Numbered from the stretch's first letter, positions 42,340-51,623 are shown. The stretch: 64,000 bases of DNA from Promethearchaeota archaeon (GCA_019058425.1 JAHPYZ010000011.1:1-64000), one strand, 5' to 3'. Numbers and translations are program-made. The notes: generated by a model from the sequence alone, not told the origin.

Positions 42340-43575
42340 TTAAGCTTTTTTCTCTCGTAAAGCCCGAATCATGGGTAAATCATTTCCAGAAAGAATTTCT
42401 AACATGGCACCACCAGCAGTCGAGATAAATGAAACATCATCTGCTTTACCCGCCATTGAGGCCGCAGCTCCCATTTCACCACCCCCAATTATGGTAAGAG
42501 CCTTGTTTTTCTTTGTAGCATTTACCATAGTGCCTATAATCTCATTTGTGGCCTTTCTAAAAACTTCCTTTTCAAAAATCCCAGGTGGACCATTTGCGAT
42601 AATTGTTTTACATTTCATGAGGATTTCATTAAATTTCTCAACTGTTTTCTCACCTATATCTCCGGTTGTTGTATTATATGTACCGGCTTCGTCTATATTA
42701 ATCGTTTTTCTATTACCATTATCATCTATAATTAAGTCTACTGGTAGAATTATCTTATCTTTATATTTCTCATATGTATCAATTATCATATCTTTATTAG
42801 CTTCTAAGTCTTTAACAATAATATTATGGTTGGGTTCTCCCATATTTTTACCTAAAGCTTCAAAGATCAAAATCGCAGTCAATCCTGAACATAGGGCATA
42901 GTCTAACTTTTCATTATCGAAATTATACTTCATTGCTTTAAATTTATCAATAGCTTTTGCTCCACCAATTAACATTGCCATAGGTTTTTCAGGATCCTGC
43001 ATTATTTTCTTCAAGGCGTCTAACTCTTTATCAGTGATCGGTCCTGCCATCATCTTTGGCCACCCTACTATGGATGCATGAGCTCTATGGGCTGCTCCAA
43101 AAGCGTCAACAATTACATAATCCACTAACGGATATAATGTTTTTATCATTTCAGTATTTTCTGCTTCAGAAAAATCTTTATAATTTTTCATTTCTCCTTC
43201 AAATTTTCGAACATTATCAAGAACTAAAACCTCTCCTGGTTTTAGATCTCTAATTGCTTGAACAGCCTGTTGACCAAAGATATCTTTAACAAACTTAACT
43301 GGTCGACCAAGATATTTCTCAATTTCTCTCGCATGTATATCTAAGTCTGTAAAATCGTCATTTCCAGGACGAGATTGATGAGCTAAAATAATTACAGCAC
43401 TTTTTTTAAAATATTCATTCAAAGCTGGAACAAGAGCTCGAATTCGAGGAGAATCTCTAATCTCCATTTTTTCTGTATCAATATTAGAGTTAATATCAAC
43501 TCTCATTAAGATTTTTTTTCCTTTTAATTTCACATCTTTATAAGATGTATAATCTATCTTCACTTGTCGTTTCAC
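42340..43575 (-). CDS. pgk: phosphoglycerate kinase
   Basis: Glycolytic/gluconeogenic kinase, 1,3-bisphosphoglycerate + ADP to 3-phosphoglycerate + ATP. Landmarks are KILMRVDINSNI (substrate Asp/Asn), VIILAHQSRPG, the LDNVRKFEGEM segment, IVDAFGAAHRAHAS, MLIGGAKAIDKF and IIGGGEMGAAASMAG with the C-terminal nucleotide loop. At 411 residues it has the usual archaeal length. It is divergent from larB and 138 bp from tRNA-Val. Confidence 0.95.
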   Translation of the reverse strand: MKRQVKIDYTSYKDVKLKGKKILMRVDINSNIDTEKMEIRDSPRIRALVPALNEYFKKSAVIILAHQSRPGNDDFTDLDIHAREIEKYLGRPVKFVKDIFGQQAVQAIRDLKPGEVLVLDNVRKFEGEMKNYKDFSEAENTEMIKTLYPLVDYVIVDAFGAAHRAHASIVGWPKMMAGPITDKELDALKKIMQDPEKPMAMLIGGAKAIDKFKAMKYNFDNEKLDYALCSGLTAILIFEALGKNMGEPNHNIIVKDLEANKDMIIDTYEKYKDKIILPVDLIIDDNGNRKTINIDEAGTYNTTTGDIGEKTVEKFNEILMKCKTIIANGPPGIFEKEVFRKATNEIIGTMVNATKKNKALTIIGGGEMGAAASMAGKADDVSFISTAGGAMLEILSGNDLPMIRALREKKA

Positions 43576-43719
43576 TTTTAATTAGGATTTAAAATTGATA
43601 TAACAGTAATTTATAATTATTTTGAGTAGTTATTATTTTTTTTCAAAAATTAGTAAAATACAAAATTCATGGATTTTTATTGACCTCAAGAAAATAATTA
43701 TTTGCAAAGGTAAAGCTAA

Positions 43720-44499
43720 ATGAGTGAGATAAAAGATATCCTTCAAAAATTAATTGATAAGAAAATTTCTTTAATTGAAGCAGAAAAATTATTGAAGGCC
43801 AATTTAATTGAAGAAATTGGAGAGATAGCAAAGTTAGATATTTTACGTAAGACGAGAACAGGAATCCCTGAAGTAATCTTTGCTCAAAATAAAGACTCGA
43901 AAATATTGATTGACATCATTACGGGATTCCTAAATAAAAACAAATTCGCGATTATCTCACGTTATAATGAGGAGCATAAGGCAAATATTCTTGAAAATTT
44001 TTCTAATAACGAGGATTTTATTATTGAATTAAACGACTTAGGGAAAATAATCGTGATTAGAGAGGTCTCATTTAGTTTTGATAAAAAAGGAGGAATGATT
44101 GGAATTATCACAGCTGGTAGTTCTGATATACCAATTGCGATTGAGGCAAAAATCATCGCAGAGGCAATGGGATGTGAAGTTGAAACTAGTTTTGATGTTG
44201 GAATTGCTGGATTACATCGAATATTTACACCCTTGAGTGACATGATAAAAAGAGGAGTTCATGTAATTATTGTCTGTGCAGGAATGGAGGGAACATTACC
44301 AGGAGTTGTTGCCGCTCTTGTAGATATTCCGGTTATTGGTGTTCCCATTTCAAGTGGATATGGAATGGGTGAAAAGGGGAAGGGAGCACTAATCACCATG
44401 CTTCAATCTTGCTCTCCAGGATTATTAGTTGTGAATATTGACAATGGATTTGGTGCGGGGTCTTCCGCAGCTATTATAGCAAATAAAATTGCTGAATAA
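43720..44499 (+). CDS. larB: LarB, nickel-pincer cofactor carboxylase
   Basis: A 259-residue PurE-like enzyme that carboxylates nicotinic acid adenine dinucleotide and hydrolyses it in the first step of nickel-pincer nucleotide synthesis. The C-terminal half is PurE-like: GIITAGSSDIPIAIEA, the GIAGLHRIF segment, and VIIVCAGMEGTLPGVVA followed by GVPISSGYGMGEKGKGA. The N-terminal helix (LQKLIDKKISLIEAEKLLKA) and IPEVIFAQNK are typical for LarB. LarC lies 1.7 kb downstream on the other strand; LarE and the target enzyme LarA are not in the window. Confidence 0.9.
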   Translation: MSEIKDILQKLIDKKISLIEAEKLLKANLIEEIGEIAKLDILRKTRTGIPEVIFAQNKDSKILIDIITGFLNKNKFAIISRYNEEHKANILENFSNNEDFIIELNDLGKIIVIREVSFSFDKKGGMIGIITAGSSDIPIAIEAKIIAEAMGCEVETSFDVGIAGLHRIFTPLSDMIKRGVHVIIVCAGMEGTLPGVVAALVDIPVIGVPISSGYGMGEKGKGALITMLQSCSPGLLVVNIDNGFGAGSSAAIIANKIAE

Positions 44500-44671
44500 T
44501 TTTCATTCAAGATTATTTTTAGTCTAAGCTTTTCAAAATTCACTTGTATGTTAAAGAATTTCATTTCTCCTTCTAGTCTAATTACGTTTAGAAAAATAAT
44601 TTATATATTTGGGTTTAAATTTCACTTAATTAATCAAATTAAATCACAAAAAATATTAAAAAGTGAAATTT

Positions 44672-45337
44672 ATGACTCCAACACCAGCTTCAGCGACGGC
44701 TTTAGCTAATCTACGTTTATTAAATCCGGAATTAGGATGGTATGTTATTCCACTACTCGCGATAGTTCTATATATTTATGGTGTAGAGCTCAAAAATGCG
44801 AGAGAAACAGGAAATTGGAGTACTATTTTTGCAGGTTTAACTGTCTTAGGTCTTGATTTAATTAATGAAATATGGAATGGACTTGTCTTTGCATTTTCTA
44901 ATTATTCTGCTTTTTGGACTACTCCCGGAGCTAGTGCATATATAATTTTAATTGGATGGAATATTGAAATCGCATTTATGTTTTCTATCGCAGGAATAAT
45001 ATTTGCGAAGTTTTTACCAGAAGATAAAAACAAAAAGATTCTTGGACTTCCTAATCGATGGGCAATGGCGATCGGATTTGCTCTCTTTTGTGTAATTGTA
45101 GAAATTTTTCTTAATTTGGGAAATTATTTAATCTGGGAATATTGGTGGTGGAATTGGTATAATCCAATTCTCATCTTTCTAATAGGATACTTTCATTTCT
45201 TTGTAGGAGCATTTTATATATATGATTTACCAGATAGAAAATCTAAAGCAAAAGTCGTTGGGATAATTTATGCTATAGGAATTGTGCTATTATGCATCTT
45301 TTTACCACTAGGTATCGCAGGAATAATTAATTTTTGA
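44672..45337 (+). CDS. multi-TM membrane protein, unknown
   Basis: About 221 residues with six or seven hydrophobic helices and many Trp (WEYWWWNWYNP). A TATA-like TTATATATTT lies at 44601-44610. The GTG at 44663 and ATG at 44672 are both possible starts; I use ATG. No family recognised, and no motif for transport or catalysis. It follows larB by 172 bp, so a connection with nickel handling would be pure guesswork. Confidence 0.5.
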   Translation: MTPTPASATALANLRLLNPELGWYVIPLLAIVLYIYGVELKNARETGNWSTIFAGLTVLGLDLINEIWNGLVFAFSNYSAFWTTPGASAYIILIGWNIEIAFMFSIAGIIFAKFLPEDKNKKILGLPNRWAMAIGFALFCVIVEIFLNLGNYLIWEYWWWNWYNPILIFLIGYFHFFVGAFYIYDLPDRKSKAKVVGIIYAIGIVLLCIFLPLGIAGIINF

Positions 45338-45596
45338 GATAAATAACTCCATTTTTATTTTTTTTATTCTAATGTTCTAATCCATTTACTTAAACATATA
45401 TTTGATTAAATTTATGTTTTTTTCCTTTAAGTGAACGATTAGATTATTCATTTTATCATCCCTTTTTGATATCTCTAGGGCTTTAATTTAAGATAGATAA
45501 CTATATATAGGTACATTAATATAATTAATATTGAACTTATTTTTCAATTAATAATATCTTAAAAAAAAAATCTAAGAAAACGTAGTTGAGACCCAG

Positions 45597-46139
45597 ATGG
45601 TCGCATCTATTAATCATACTGAACTATTTGAGAAATCAAAGCAATTTTTTGAAAGTGGCGATATTCTTAACACTTTAGAGAATTACACGAAAGCAATGGA
45701 GCGCATTGATCGTACTCAGATTAAAAATAAAAATGAATACATTCAATTTCTGGAAGATATTTTAAACCATTGTAGAGAAAATAATTTACCCGAAGAAGAA
45801 GCACTCGTTTTGAGAACATTAGCAAGAACATACTCTATTTTTAAACAACATGCTGAAAGTATGAAATATCATTACCAATCATTAAAAATTCAGAAAAAGT
45901 TAGGTAAAAAATTAGAGACTGCTGAAGGATTGGTATTTCTAGCTGAAGATCTTGAAGTATCTGGAAATTTTGACAAATGCATTCAAACATTCCAAGAAGC
46001 TTCCGAAGTATATCAAGATTTGGGCAAATTAAGAAACGTAAAGGAGATTAAAAAGGAATTAACTAGATTAGAAGCTTTTTCTAAAGAAATGGTTGAAGAT
46101 GAATATATTATGCATAAATTTAACGTAGATAAATATTAA
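45597..46139 (+). CDS. TPR-like helical protein
   Basis: A 180-residue all-helical protein with tandem tetratricopeptide-like pairs: FEKSKQFFESGDILNTLENY, ALVLRTLARTYSIFKQHAES and AEGLVFLAEDLEVSGNFDK with the family's small/large residue spacing (G-D/N at turns, A near the helix end). TPRs mediate protein contacts. Nothing shows the partner. It converges with larC. Confidence 0.65.
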   Translation: MVASINHTELFEKSKQFFESGDILNTLENYTKAMERIDRTQIKNKNEYIQFLEDILNHCRENNLPEEEALVLRTLARTYSIFKQHAESMKYHYQSLKIQKKLGKKLETAEGLVFLAEDLEVSGNFDKCIQTFQEASEVYQDLGKLRNVKEIKKELTRLEAFSKEMVEDEYIMHKFNVDKY

Positions 46140-46209
46140 ATCATCATAACATTGAAACTTGTTTTCTACCTATTTTTTTTTCTTTTTATTTTTGTTTAAG
46201 TAAAAACAA

Positions 46210-47499
46210 TCACTCGAAATCATCGTACATTTGTTTCATTTTAGCATCAGCTATGAGTTGAATTTTTTTCACAGTCATACCAGTCTCCTCACTTATATTT
46301 CTTAGGTCTTCATATTCTGGCTTAATATTAATTAATTCCATTCCATTCTCTGTTTCAATAAATGAGATTTTATAGTTAATTTCGTAATGTTTTCCATTAA
46401 CATCAATAATTTTACTTTCGATTTTCCGGTTAATACAAACACGGCTAATAATGTTGAATCTTACACCTAATGTCCCTAATTCCTTCATTATTTTTTCAAT
46501 TATCTTAAAAGTTAGTTCTGGGTAGCAAAGGACCTTAATGATATGTCCCGGTCTGTTTTTTTTTGTAATACTTGAAAAAATCTGAACATCTAAAACATCT
46601 TCTTCTTCTAATTTTGAGATAAAATTTCCTAGAATTTCTCCAGACACATCATCAACATCAGTTTCCAATATGCTGACTTGCTCCACATATTTTTGTAAGG
46701 GTTGAGTTATATCAGAACCATGGAATTCTTTATCCTCACCATAGAAAATTCTTAATATATTCAGGAATTTTTCAAATTTCTTTTGCCCTGTGCTATAATT
46801 AGATTTTATAATTTTCATATTTGGAAAATATTGAATAATTTGAGGTTCTAAATTGGCAAGTAGTGCTGCTCCAGTTGGAGTAGTTAATTCAGATTCGATA
46901 GGGCCTCCATATGTTATTAATTTTGATTTTTCTAAAATCTTTAAAGTAGCTGGGGCGGGAATGGCTAGAATACCATGTTTTGTATTAATAGTACCACCAC
47001 CTAAAGGGATTTTACTACAAAAGATTTTTAAATCTCTATTATTAAACCCATTAATCTCATCAAGCGCTAATGCTACTCCGATGACATCTATCAATGTATC
47101 AACAGAACTTAGTTCATGCAAATGAATATTCTTAGTTAATTCTCCATGTACTTCTGCTTCTGCAAGAATTAAAGATTCTAAAACTCTAGTTGCATACTCT
47201 TTCGCAGTATTAGAAATTTTTGAATTAGCCAAATAATTATATAATGATTTTTGAAGAATAGTTGCTGTTCGGTGCTCTTTGGTTTCCTTTATCTCTATAT
47301 TTAATTTATTTACTTGAATTCCTGTTTTTTCTGTTTTCATTAACTTAATTTCTAATCTTGAAACCCCAGGTAAAATATTTTTTAATTCTTCCAAATCTTT
47401 TAATATCTTATTAGGTTCTGGAACTAATTCTAAAAGAGCGGCAAGAAACATATCTCCAGAAATTCCAGAATTCTGTAAATCAATATATAGTATTCTCAT
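46210..47499 (-). CDS. larC: LarC, nickel insertion protein for the pincer cofactor (single ORF)
   Basis: A 429-residue CTP-dependent nickel insertase that completes the nickel-pincer nucleotide. The start MRILYIDLQNSGISGDMFLA is diagnostic, followed by HLHELSSVDTLIDVIG and SELTTPTGAALLANL. The second domain has ETDVDDVSGEILG and GVRFNIISRVCINRK. In some bacteria LarC is made through a programmed frameshift; here both halves are in one frame. LarB is encoded at 43720. The other nickel gene, nikR, is 900 bp upstream of its start. Confidence 0.9.
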   Translation of the reverse strand: MRILYIDLQNSGISGDMFLAALLELVPEPNKILKDLEELKNILPGVSRLEIKLMKTEKTGIQVNKLNIEIKETKEHRTATILQKSLYNYLANSKISNTAKEYATRVLESLILAEAEVHGELTKNIHLHELSSVDTLIDVIGVALALDEINGFNNRDLKIFCSKIPLGGGTINTKHGILAIPAPATLKILEKSKLITYGGPIESELTTPTGAALLANLEPQIIQYFPNMKIIKSNYSTGQKKFEKFLNILRIFYGEDKEFHGSDITQPLQKYVEQVSILETDVDDVSGEILGNFISKLEEEDVLDVQIFSSITKKNRPGHIIKVLCYPELTFKIIEKIMKELGTLGVRFNIISRVCINRKIESKIIDVNGKHYEINYKISFIETENGMELINIKPEYEDLRNISEETGMTVKKIQLIADAKMKQMYDDFE

Positions 47500-47628
47500 A
47501 TTATTCTCTATTTAAAATAACTATAAAATCATTAGTTAAAGTAATAACAATTTTATAATTATATTATCTTTTTAATAATATTAAGAATTATAAATAATAA
47601 ATTATATTTTCAACGTTAGGGCAAATAT

Positions 47629-48363
47629 ATGTCAGAACTACAAACTATTAAGGCTTATCTTAACCAATTACCTGCCACTCTATTAAAATTGCTAAATATT
47701 GAACCTCCACAGGGGATAATCCCAGAACCAGTTCAACAAATTCTAGATTTATATCAAGGTATCGAACGAATTAGCATAAATTTAATCGATAATTTCGGAC
47801 TTTTTGAAATTACTTATCTTAAGCCACAATTCATGATCACTAACTCTGAGGTAATGTTATTACTGAGCACTAAAAATCCCTATACTTTAGGAGTACTACA
47901 CCAAATAATATTTGGTGGTTTTAATGTTGAACCTAATGGATTTCATTTACTAAAAAATATTAATAATGCAGGGAAAACATCATGTTTTATTGGCAGGAAA
48001 AAAGACTTAGATAGATATGATGGAGGAACAAAATCCATTCCTAAAGATACAGATATGAGTACTTGGGTTGAATCTGCGAAAGCTATCAATACTCATGACC
48101 TTTCATGGATGCATTATTTAGATTTTGAGAATCTACATAAACAACAACAACGATTAAAGCAAAGAACTCCAGAAGATTTAATTGAGAAACTTATAAATAG
48201 AACAGATAAATGGATATTGGGAAATTATAAGCAACTTAGGACAAATTCATTAATGATCATTATTGGTGATCATGGTAGGGTAAAAATGGATATGGCATAT
48301 AGTGGAAAGATTGCCCAATGGAGAGAAGCAAGTGTTCCCATTGCAATCCTTATGAGAAAATAA
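47629..48363 (+). CDS. alkaline-phosphatase-like superfamily domain protein, small
   Basis: A 244-residue protein. The C-terminal MIIIGDHGRVKMDMAYSGKI followed by REASVPIAILM resembles the D-H-G-x metal site and 'R-x-P' end of the type I phosphodiesterase/nucleotide pyrophosphatase branch. THDLSWMHYLDFENLHKQQ also fits the D-x-x-x-H element. The nucleophile region is not clear, and the protein is much shorter than most members, so activity is uncertain. It is divergent from larC and 46 bp upstream of nikR in the same direction. Confidence 0.5.
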   Translation: MSELQTIKAYLNQLPATLLKLLNIEPPQGIIPEPVQQILDLYQGIERISINLIDNFGLFEITYLKPQFMITNSEVMLLLSTKNPYTLGVLHQIIFGGFNVEPNGFHLLKNINNAGKTSCFIGRKKDLDRYDGGTKSIPKDTDMSTWVESAKAINTHDLSWMHYLDFENLHKQQQRLKQRTPEDLIEKLINRTDKWILGNYKQLRTNSLMIIIGDHGRVKMDMAYSGKIAQWREASVPIAILMRK

Positions 48364-48409
48364 TTTTCTTTTATTTACCTTTAGTTTTAAATTAAATCAG
48401 TTGTTTAAA

Positions 48410-48916
48410 ATGGAAGAATATAAACGTTTTACAATTTCTCTTCCTCAAGATCAATATAACAAGTTTGAGGAATTTAGAAATAAATTAGGAATCTCAAGAT
48501 CAGATGCGATTAGAAAAGCAATGCATCTCTTGATAATACAAGATGAAGCTATATCGATCATATCAGAAAACGTCGTAGGGTGTATTGCAATAATGATGAC
48601 CCACGAGCATGTTGATATAAACGATGAACATGTTCATAATCATTTAGATGATTCACACCACGATCATGACTATATTTCAAGACCCATCTATGCAAATGTT
48701 CAACAAACGGATGAAATATTAAAAAATGATATTCAACATCATTTCCATGATATAATTATATCAACAATGCATGTTCATTTAGAATATGAGAAATGTTTGG
48801 AAATAATTGCTGTTTCTGGGCCATATAAAGAAGTGAAGAAATTAAAAGAGGCTCTTCAACGATTAAAAAGTGTATTATCATTAGGATTCTTTATTATTGA
48901 TAAAGAGATAAAATAA
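48410..48916 (+). CDS. nikR: NikR-like nickel-responsive regulator with a His-rich insertion
   Basis: From ATG 48410, 168 residues. The N-terminal ribbon-helix-helix is KRFTISLPQDQYNKFEEF and LGISRSDAIRKAMHLL. The C-terminal ACT-type metal domain has H110, H121, H123 and C129, exactly the spacing of the square-planar nickel site of NikR (H-x10-H-x-H-x5-C). Between them, residues 65-86 add eight His with Asp/Asn, a likely extra nickel buffer or sensor, not seen in the 130-140-residue classic NikR. It probably represses nickel uptake. The nearby larB and larC make this a nickel neighbourhood. Confidence 0.85.
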   Translation: MEEYKRFTISLPQDQYNKFEEFRNKLGISRSDAIRKAMHLLIIQDEAISIISENVVGCIAIMMTHEHVDINDEHVHNHLDDSHHDHDYISRPIYANVQQTDEILKNDIQHHFHDIIISTMHVHLEYEKCLEIIAVSGPYKEVKKLKEALQRLKSVLSLGFFIIDKEIK

Positions 48917-49137
48917 GAATAAAATATTCCATTTTTAGAAGAAGTATAAGGTATAAGGCGATTTGGTTAGGAATTTTTATTCTTTATTTATATTAAGTGG
49001 GTTATGTGTGTTAATTACAACATCCTATTTAATAAATATAAATTTCTAAAGAGTAGTAAATTAGTGATTTCTAACTTAAATAGAAATAAAATAAAAAGAA
49101 TAATATTATAAAAAAAAACCAATTAATAATTTTTAAA

Positions 49138-49335
49138 TTATAAGTCTTTTTCTTGGACAGTTTTCCTATTATTTGCTTTAGCTCTTGCGATTGCTTTGTC
49201 GAGAACATCAATAATTGCATCATTAAGTGCTGGACCATCAATCAAATCCCCACTTGTGTTACATCCTTTTCCTTTGATATATTCTCGAACCTTGCTTTTT
49301 ACAAAAAGAGCCTCAACAGCAGCTTTTTTAGCCAT
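49138..49335 (-). CDS. very small histone-fold protein
   Basis: A 65-residue protein: ALFVKSKVREYIKGKGC (first helix), SGDLIDGPALNDAIIDVLDKAIARAKANNRK (long second helix and L2) and TVQEKDL (start of the third helix). The order and the RKTV-x-x-K/D-D loop match histone-fold proteins, in particular the short DUF1931/HMf-like group. It is at the lower end of possible length for a full fold. A role in chromatin or transcription is likely by family. Confidence 0.65.
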   Translation of the reverse strand: MAKKAAVEALFVKSKVREYIKGKGCNTSGDLIDGPALNDAIIDVLDKAIARAKANNRKTVQEKDL

Positions 49336-49603
49336 TTTTTTATTCCTCCTAATGAGTTTTTAAATATGTTTTAAAAATACTTTAAATAAAATTATATTTA
49401 AAATATTATTTCTCCTACTGCTATTTAAATCTAGTTGAAAAAACATCTTAAATGATGAATAAAAACTCCCTAAATGCAATTTCTAGAAATTTAAAATTTT
49501 GTAAAAATAGAGGCAGATTTTAGAATTAATTATAAATTTAGTAAGATATTATTTATTCCATACTGGAAACAATTGATTTGGATAGTATAATAAGGAATTT
49601 TTG

Positions 49604-49738
49604 ATGAAAGTTATTTCTCTTAATGGAAAATGGAAATGCAAACCTGACAATAAGAATATAGGTGTGAGAAATAAATGGCACCTTTCTGAAAATTATAATA
49701 TAATTAACAATCATTTATTGGATATTGAAATCCCTTAA
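49604..49738 (+). pseudogene. 44-codon GH2 N-terminal-like fragment overlapping the GHMP kinase start
   Basis: ATG to TAA for 44 codons: MKVISLNGKWKCKPDNKNIG, a Trp-His stretch and DIEIP. This is the way family 2 glycoside hydrolases (beta-galactosidase/mannosidase) begin: 'LNGxWKF-x-D-P-x-N-x-G ... W ... I-x-V-P'. The rest of such an enzyme is absent. The last 14 bases overlap the TTG start of the kinase, so it might act as a coupled leader peptide if translated. It could be a truncated gene or a small genuine one. Confidence 0.4.
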
Positions 49739-50765
49739 TAAAAAATTGAAAAACATAATTCACTCAAAAGCACCTGTCCGAATTTGCGATATTGGAGGTT
49801 GGACTGATACTTGGTTTTATCCAAAGGGTGCTATTTTTAGTATTAGTATCGATTTGTGTAGTCATATTAGGATCATCCCAAACTTTTCAAAAATAATTAA
49901 TATTTTTTCAGAGAATCTTAAATTGCGTACAGAGATCCGAGATTTTTATAAAATAAGATATAATGGCACACTTGATTTATTAAAAGCAGCAGTAAAAAGA
50001 ATGAATATCAAAGAAGGTATTGATATCTATGTTAAAGCAGAAGCCCCTCCGGGTTGTGGAACAGGAACAAGTGCTAGTGTGGCCGTAGCATTAATAGCGG
50101 CATTAACTCATTTCTTACAGGAAGACTTAAAACCAGGAGAAATTGCAGAATTAGCTCATAACCTTGAGATTGAAGAATTAAGATTAGAAAGTGGAGTTCA
50201 AGACCAGTATGCTGCGGCTTATGGAGGAATTAATTTTATGGAGATTGATTATCCTTCTGTGAAGATAATTCCGATGAATGTGAAAAAAAAAAGATTAGAA
50301 GAACTTGAAAATCAATTGATTTTAGTATATTTAGGTTCAAGAAGTTCAAATAAAATGCATAAAGCGGTAATAGAAAATTATAGAAAAGGTGATAAATCTA
50401 CATTAAAATCATTAGAAATCATGAAAAATTGTGTTTATGAAATGAGAGAAGTAATTAATTCTGAGAATCTTGAATTAATCGGAAAGGTTATGAATAAGAA
50501 TTGGGAAGCTCAAAAGAAGTTACATCCACTCATGGTTAATCCAATTATTAATGAAGTAGAAAAAATCGCTAAAAATAATGGTGCTATTGGTATTAAATTG
50601 AATGGTGCGGGAGGGGGTGGTTCAGCTACAATCTTATCGGCAATAGGATCTGAAAACAAACTAAAAGCTAAAATAAAAGAAGAAGGGTTTCAAGAGCTAC
50701 CAGTAAAATTTAATTTTGATGGTGTTCAAACCTGGAAATCTAATTTGATTGATAATAAGATTTGA
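49725..50765 (+). CDS. GHMP-family sugar kinase (HddA/fucokinase-like)
   Basis: A 346-residue kinase with KAPVRICDIGGWTDTWFYPK (sugar-binding N-terminus), EAPPGCGTGTSASVAVALIA (ATP loop), SGVQDQYAAAYGG (catalytic Asp region) and KLNGAGGGGSATIL near the C-terminus. The R-I-x-x-x-G-G-W-T-D start is that of heptose-7-phosphate or fucose-type kinases rather than of galactokinase. The start is TTG at 49725, supported by an alignment of the first strand. A terminator hairpin follows at 50777. Confidence 0.82.
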   Translation: MKSLNKKLKNIIHSKAPVRICDIGGWTDTWFYPKGAIFSISIDLCSHIRIIPNFSKIINIFSENLKLRTEIRDFYKIRYNGTLDLLKAAVKRMNIKEGIDIYVKAEAPPGCGTGTSASVAVALIAALTHFLQEDLKPGEIAELAHNLEIEELRLESGVQDQYAAAYGGINFMEIDYPSVKIIPMNVKKKRLEELENQLILVYLGSRSSNKMHKAVIENYRKGDKSTLKSLEIMKNCVYEMREVINSENLELIGKVMNKNWEAQKKLHPLMVNPIINEVEKIAKNNGAIGIKLNGAGGGGSATILSAIGSENKLKAKIKEEGFQELPVKFNFDGVQTWKSNLIDNKI

Positions 50766-50776
50766 AATTTGTATAA

Positions 50777-50798
50777 CACTGAAAAGTCAGTGCTTTTT
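50777..50798 (+). terminator. hairpin and T-run after the kinase gene
   Basis: CACTGA, loop AAAG, then TCAGTG at 50777-50792, followed by CTTTTTA. It comes 11 bp after the stop codon at 50765. The 6-bp stem with perfect complementarity and a T-run is the clearest terminator-like structure for a plus-strand gene in this region. Confidence 0.5.
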
Positions 50799-50822
50799 AT
50801 AGTTATTTTTTAAAAGTAAATC

Positions 50823-51623
50823 ATGGGAATACAAGATCGACTACCCTTGTCTTCAATAATTAAGAGATCTTTTGATAATATTAACATTCACAATATCTTT
50901 ATCTTTAATAGATCTGGTGTTTGTTTTTATGGCAAAAATTTTACTGATTATTTTAAAGTTGAAAAAAATCTTGTCTCTCCTTTCATCACAGCCTTGATGT
51001 CTTTCTCTAAAGAAATGATTGGAAAAAAATTCAAGACATTAGAAATGGGTGATGTAAAATTTGTAATTTTTGAAATGGGCTCAATGAATTATAATATTCT
51101 ATGTGATACAATAGAAAATGAAAAATTTTTGGAGGAAACTATTTCAAAAATTAATAAACGCCTTTCGAAATATATGATTAAGAATAAAATTAATATAGAT
51201 GACCAAATCGTATTCGATAGTAAATTAATTGAAGTTATTGAAGAAATTATTGATGATGTATTTAGTAATGAGTTTAACTTAAAGAATGAAAAACAGATTA
51301 TCGAATATGTAAAAGAAACGATATCATTTGATGGAATAGATGGTAATATTCTTTTAACTGATAGAGGAAAAGTGATATATTCATCCTACAATACATTAAA
51401 TTTAAAAAACTTCTTAAAAGAGGTCGAATTTCGTGTTAAAATTCATAATAATTCAATCTTAAAGCTTTTTTATACCTTAAAAGATAATAGATTTATATTT
51501 TCAGAATATGTTAATAATAAATATTTTGTAATATTGGTTTTTAATTCACATGTTAAATTTGGGATGGCTGAACATTATTTAGCTCGAATTGTAAAATCTA
51601 TCAAAAATATTCTTTCAGATTAA
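50823..51623 (+). CDS. two-domain longin/roadblock-like protein
   Basis: A 266-residue protein. Residues 20-115 (NIHNIFIFNRSGVCFYGKNF, NLVSPFITALMSFSKEM, VKFVIFEMGSMNYNILCDT) have the strand-strand-helix-strand-strand-strand-helix pattern of a longin domain. Residues 165-262 repeat it: GNILLTDRGKVIYSSYN, FLKEVEFRVK, LFYTLKDNRFIFSE, YFVILVFN, and a final helix AEHYLARIVKSI. Such domains bind small GTPases or form transport adaptors. No TM helix is present, so the protein is cytosolic. The family is not one I can name. Confidence 0.6.
   Translation: MGIQDRLPLSSIIKRSFDNINIHNIFIFNRSGVCFYGKNFTDYFKVEKNLVSPFITALMSFSKEMIGKKFKTLEMGDVKFVIFEMGSMNYNILCDTIENEKFLEETISKINKRLSKYMIKNKINIDDQIVFDSKLIEVIEEIIDDVFSNEFNLKNEKQIIEYVKETISFDGIDGNILLTDRGKVIYSSYNTLNLKNFLKEVEFRVKIHNNSILKLFYTLKDNRFIFSEYVNNKYFVILVFNSHVKFGMAEHYLARIVKSIKNILSD

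Noticed and set aside
42371-42901. A 176-codon open frame on the plus strand
   Set aside because: It is antisense to phosphoglycerate kinase, whose motifs are all intact; a shadow frame.
44663-45337. Nickel transporter next to larB
   Set aside because: The membrane protein lacks the H-x-x-x-x-D-H signature of NiCoT permeases and CbiM/NikM features; left as unknown.
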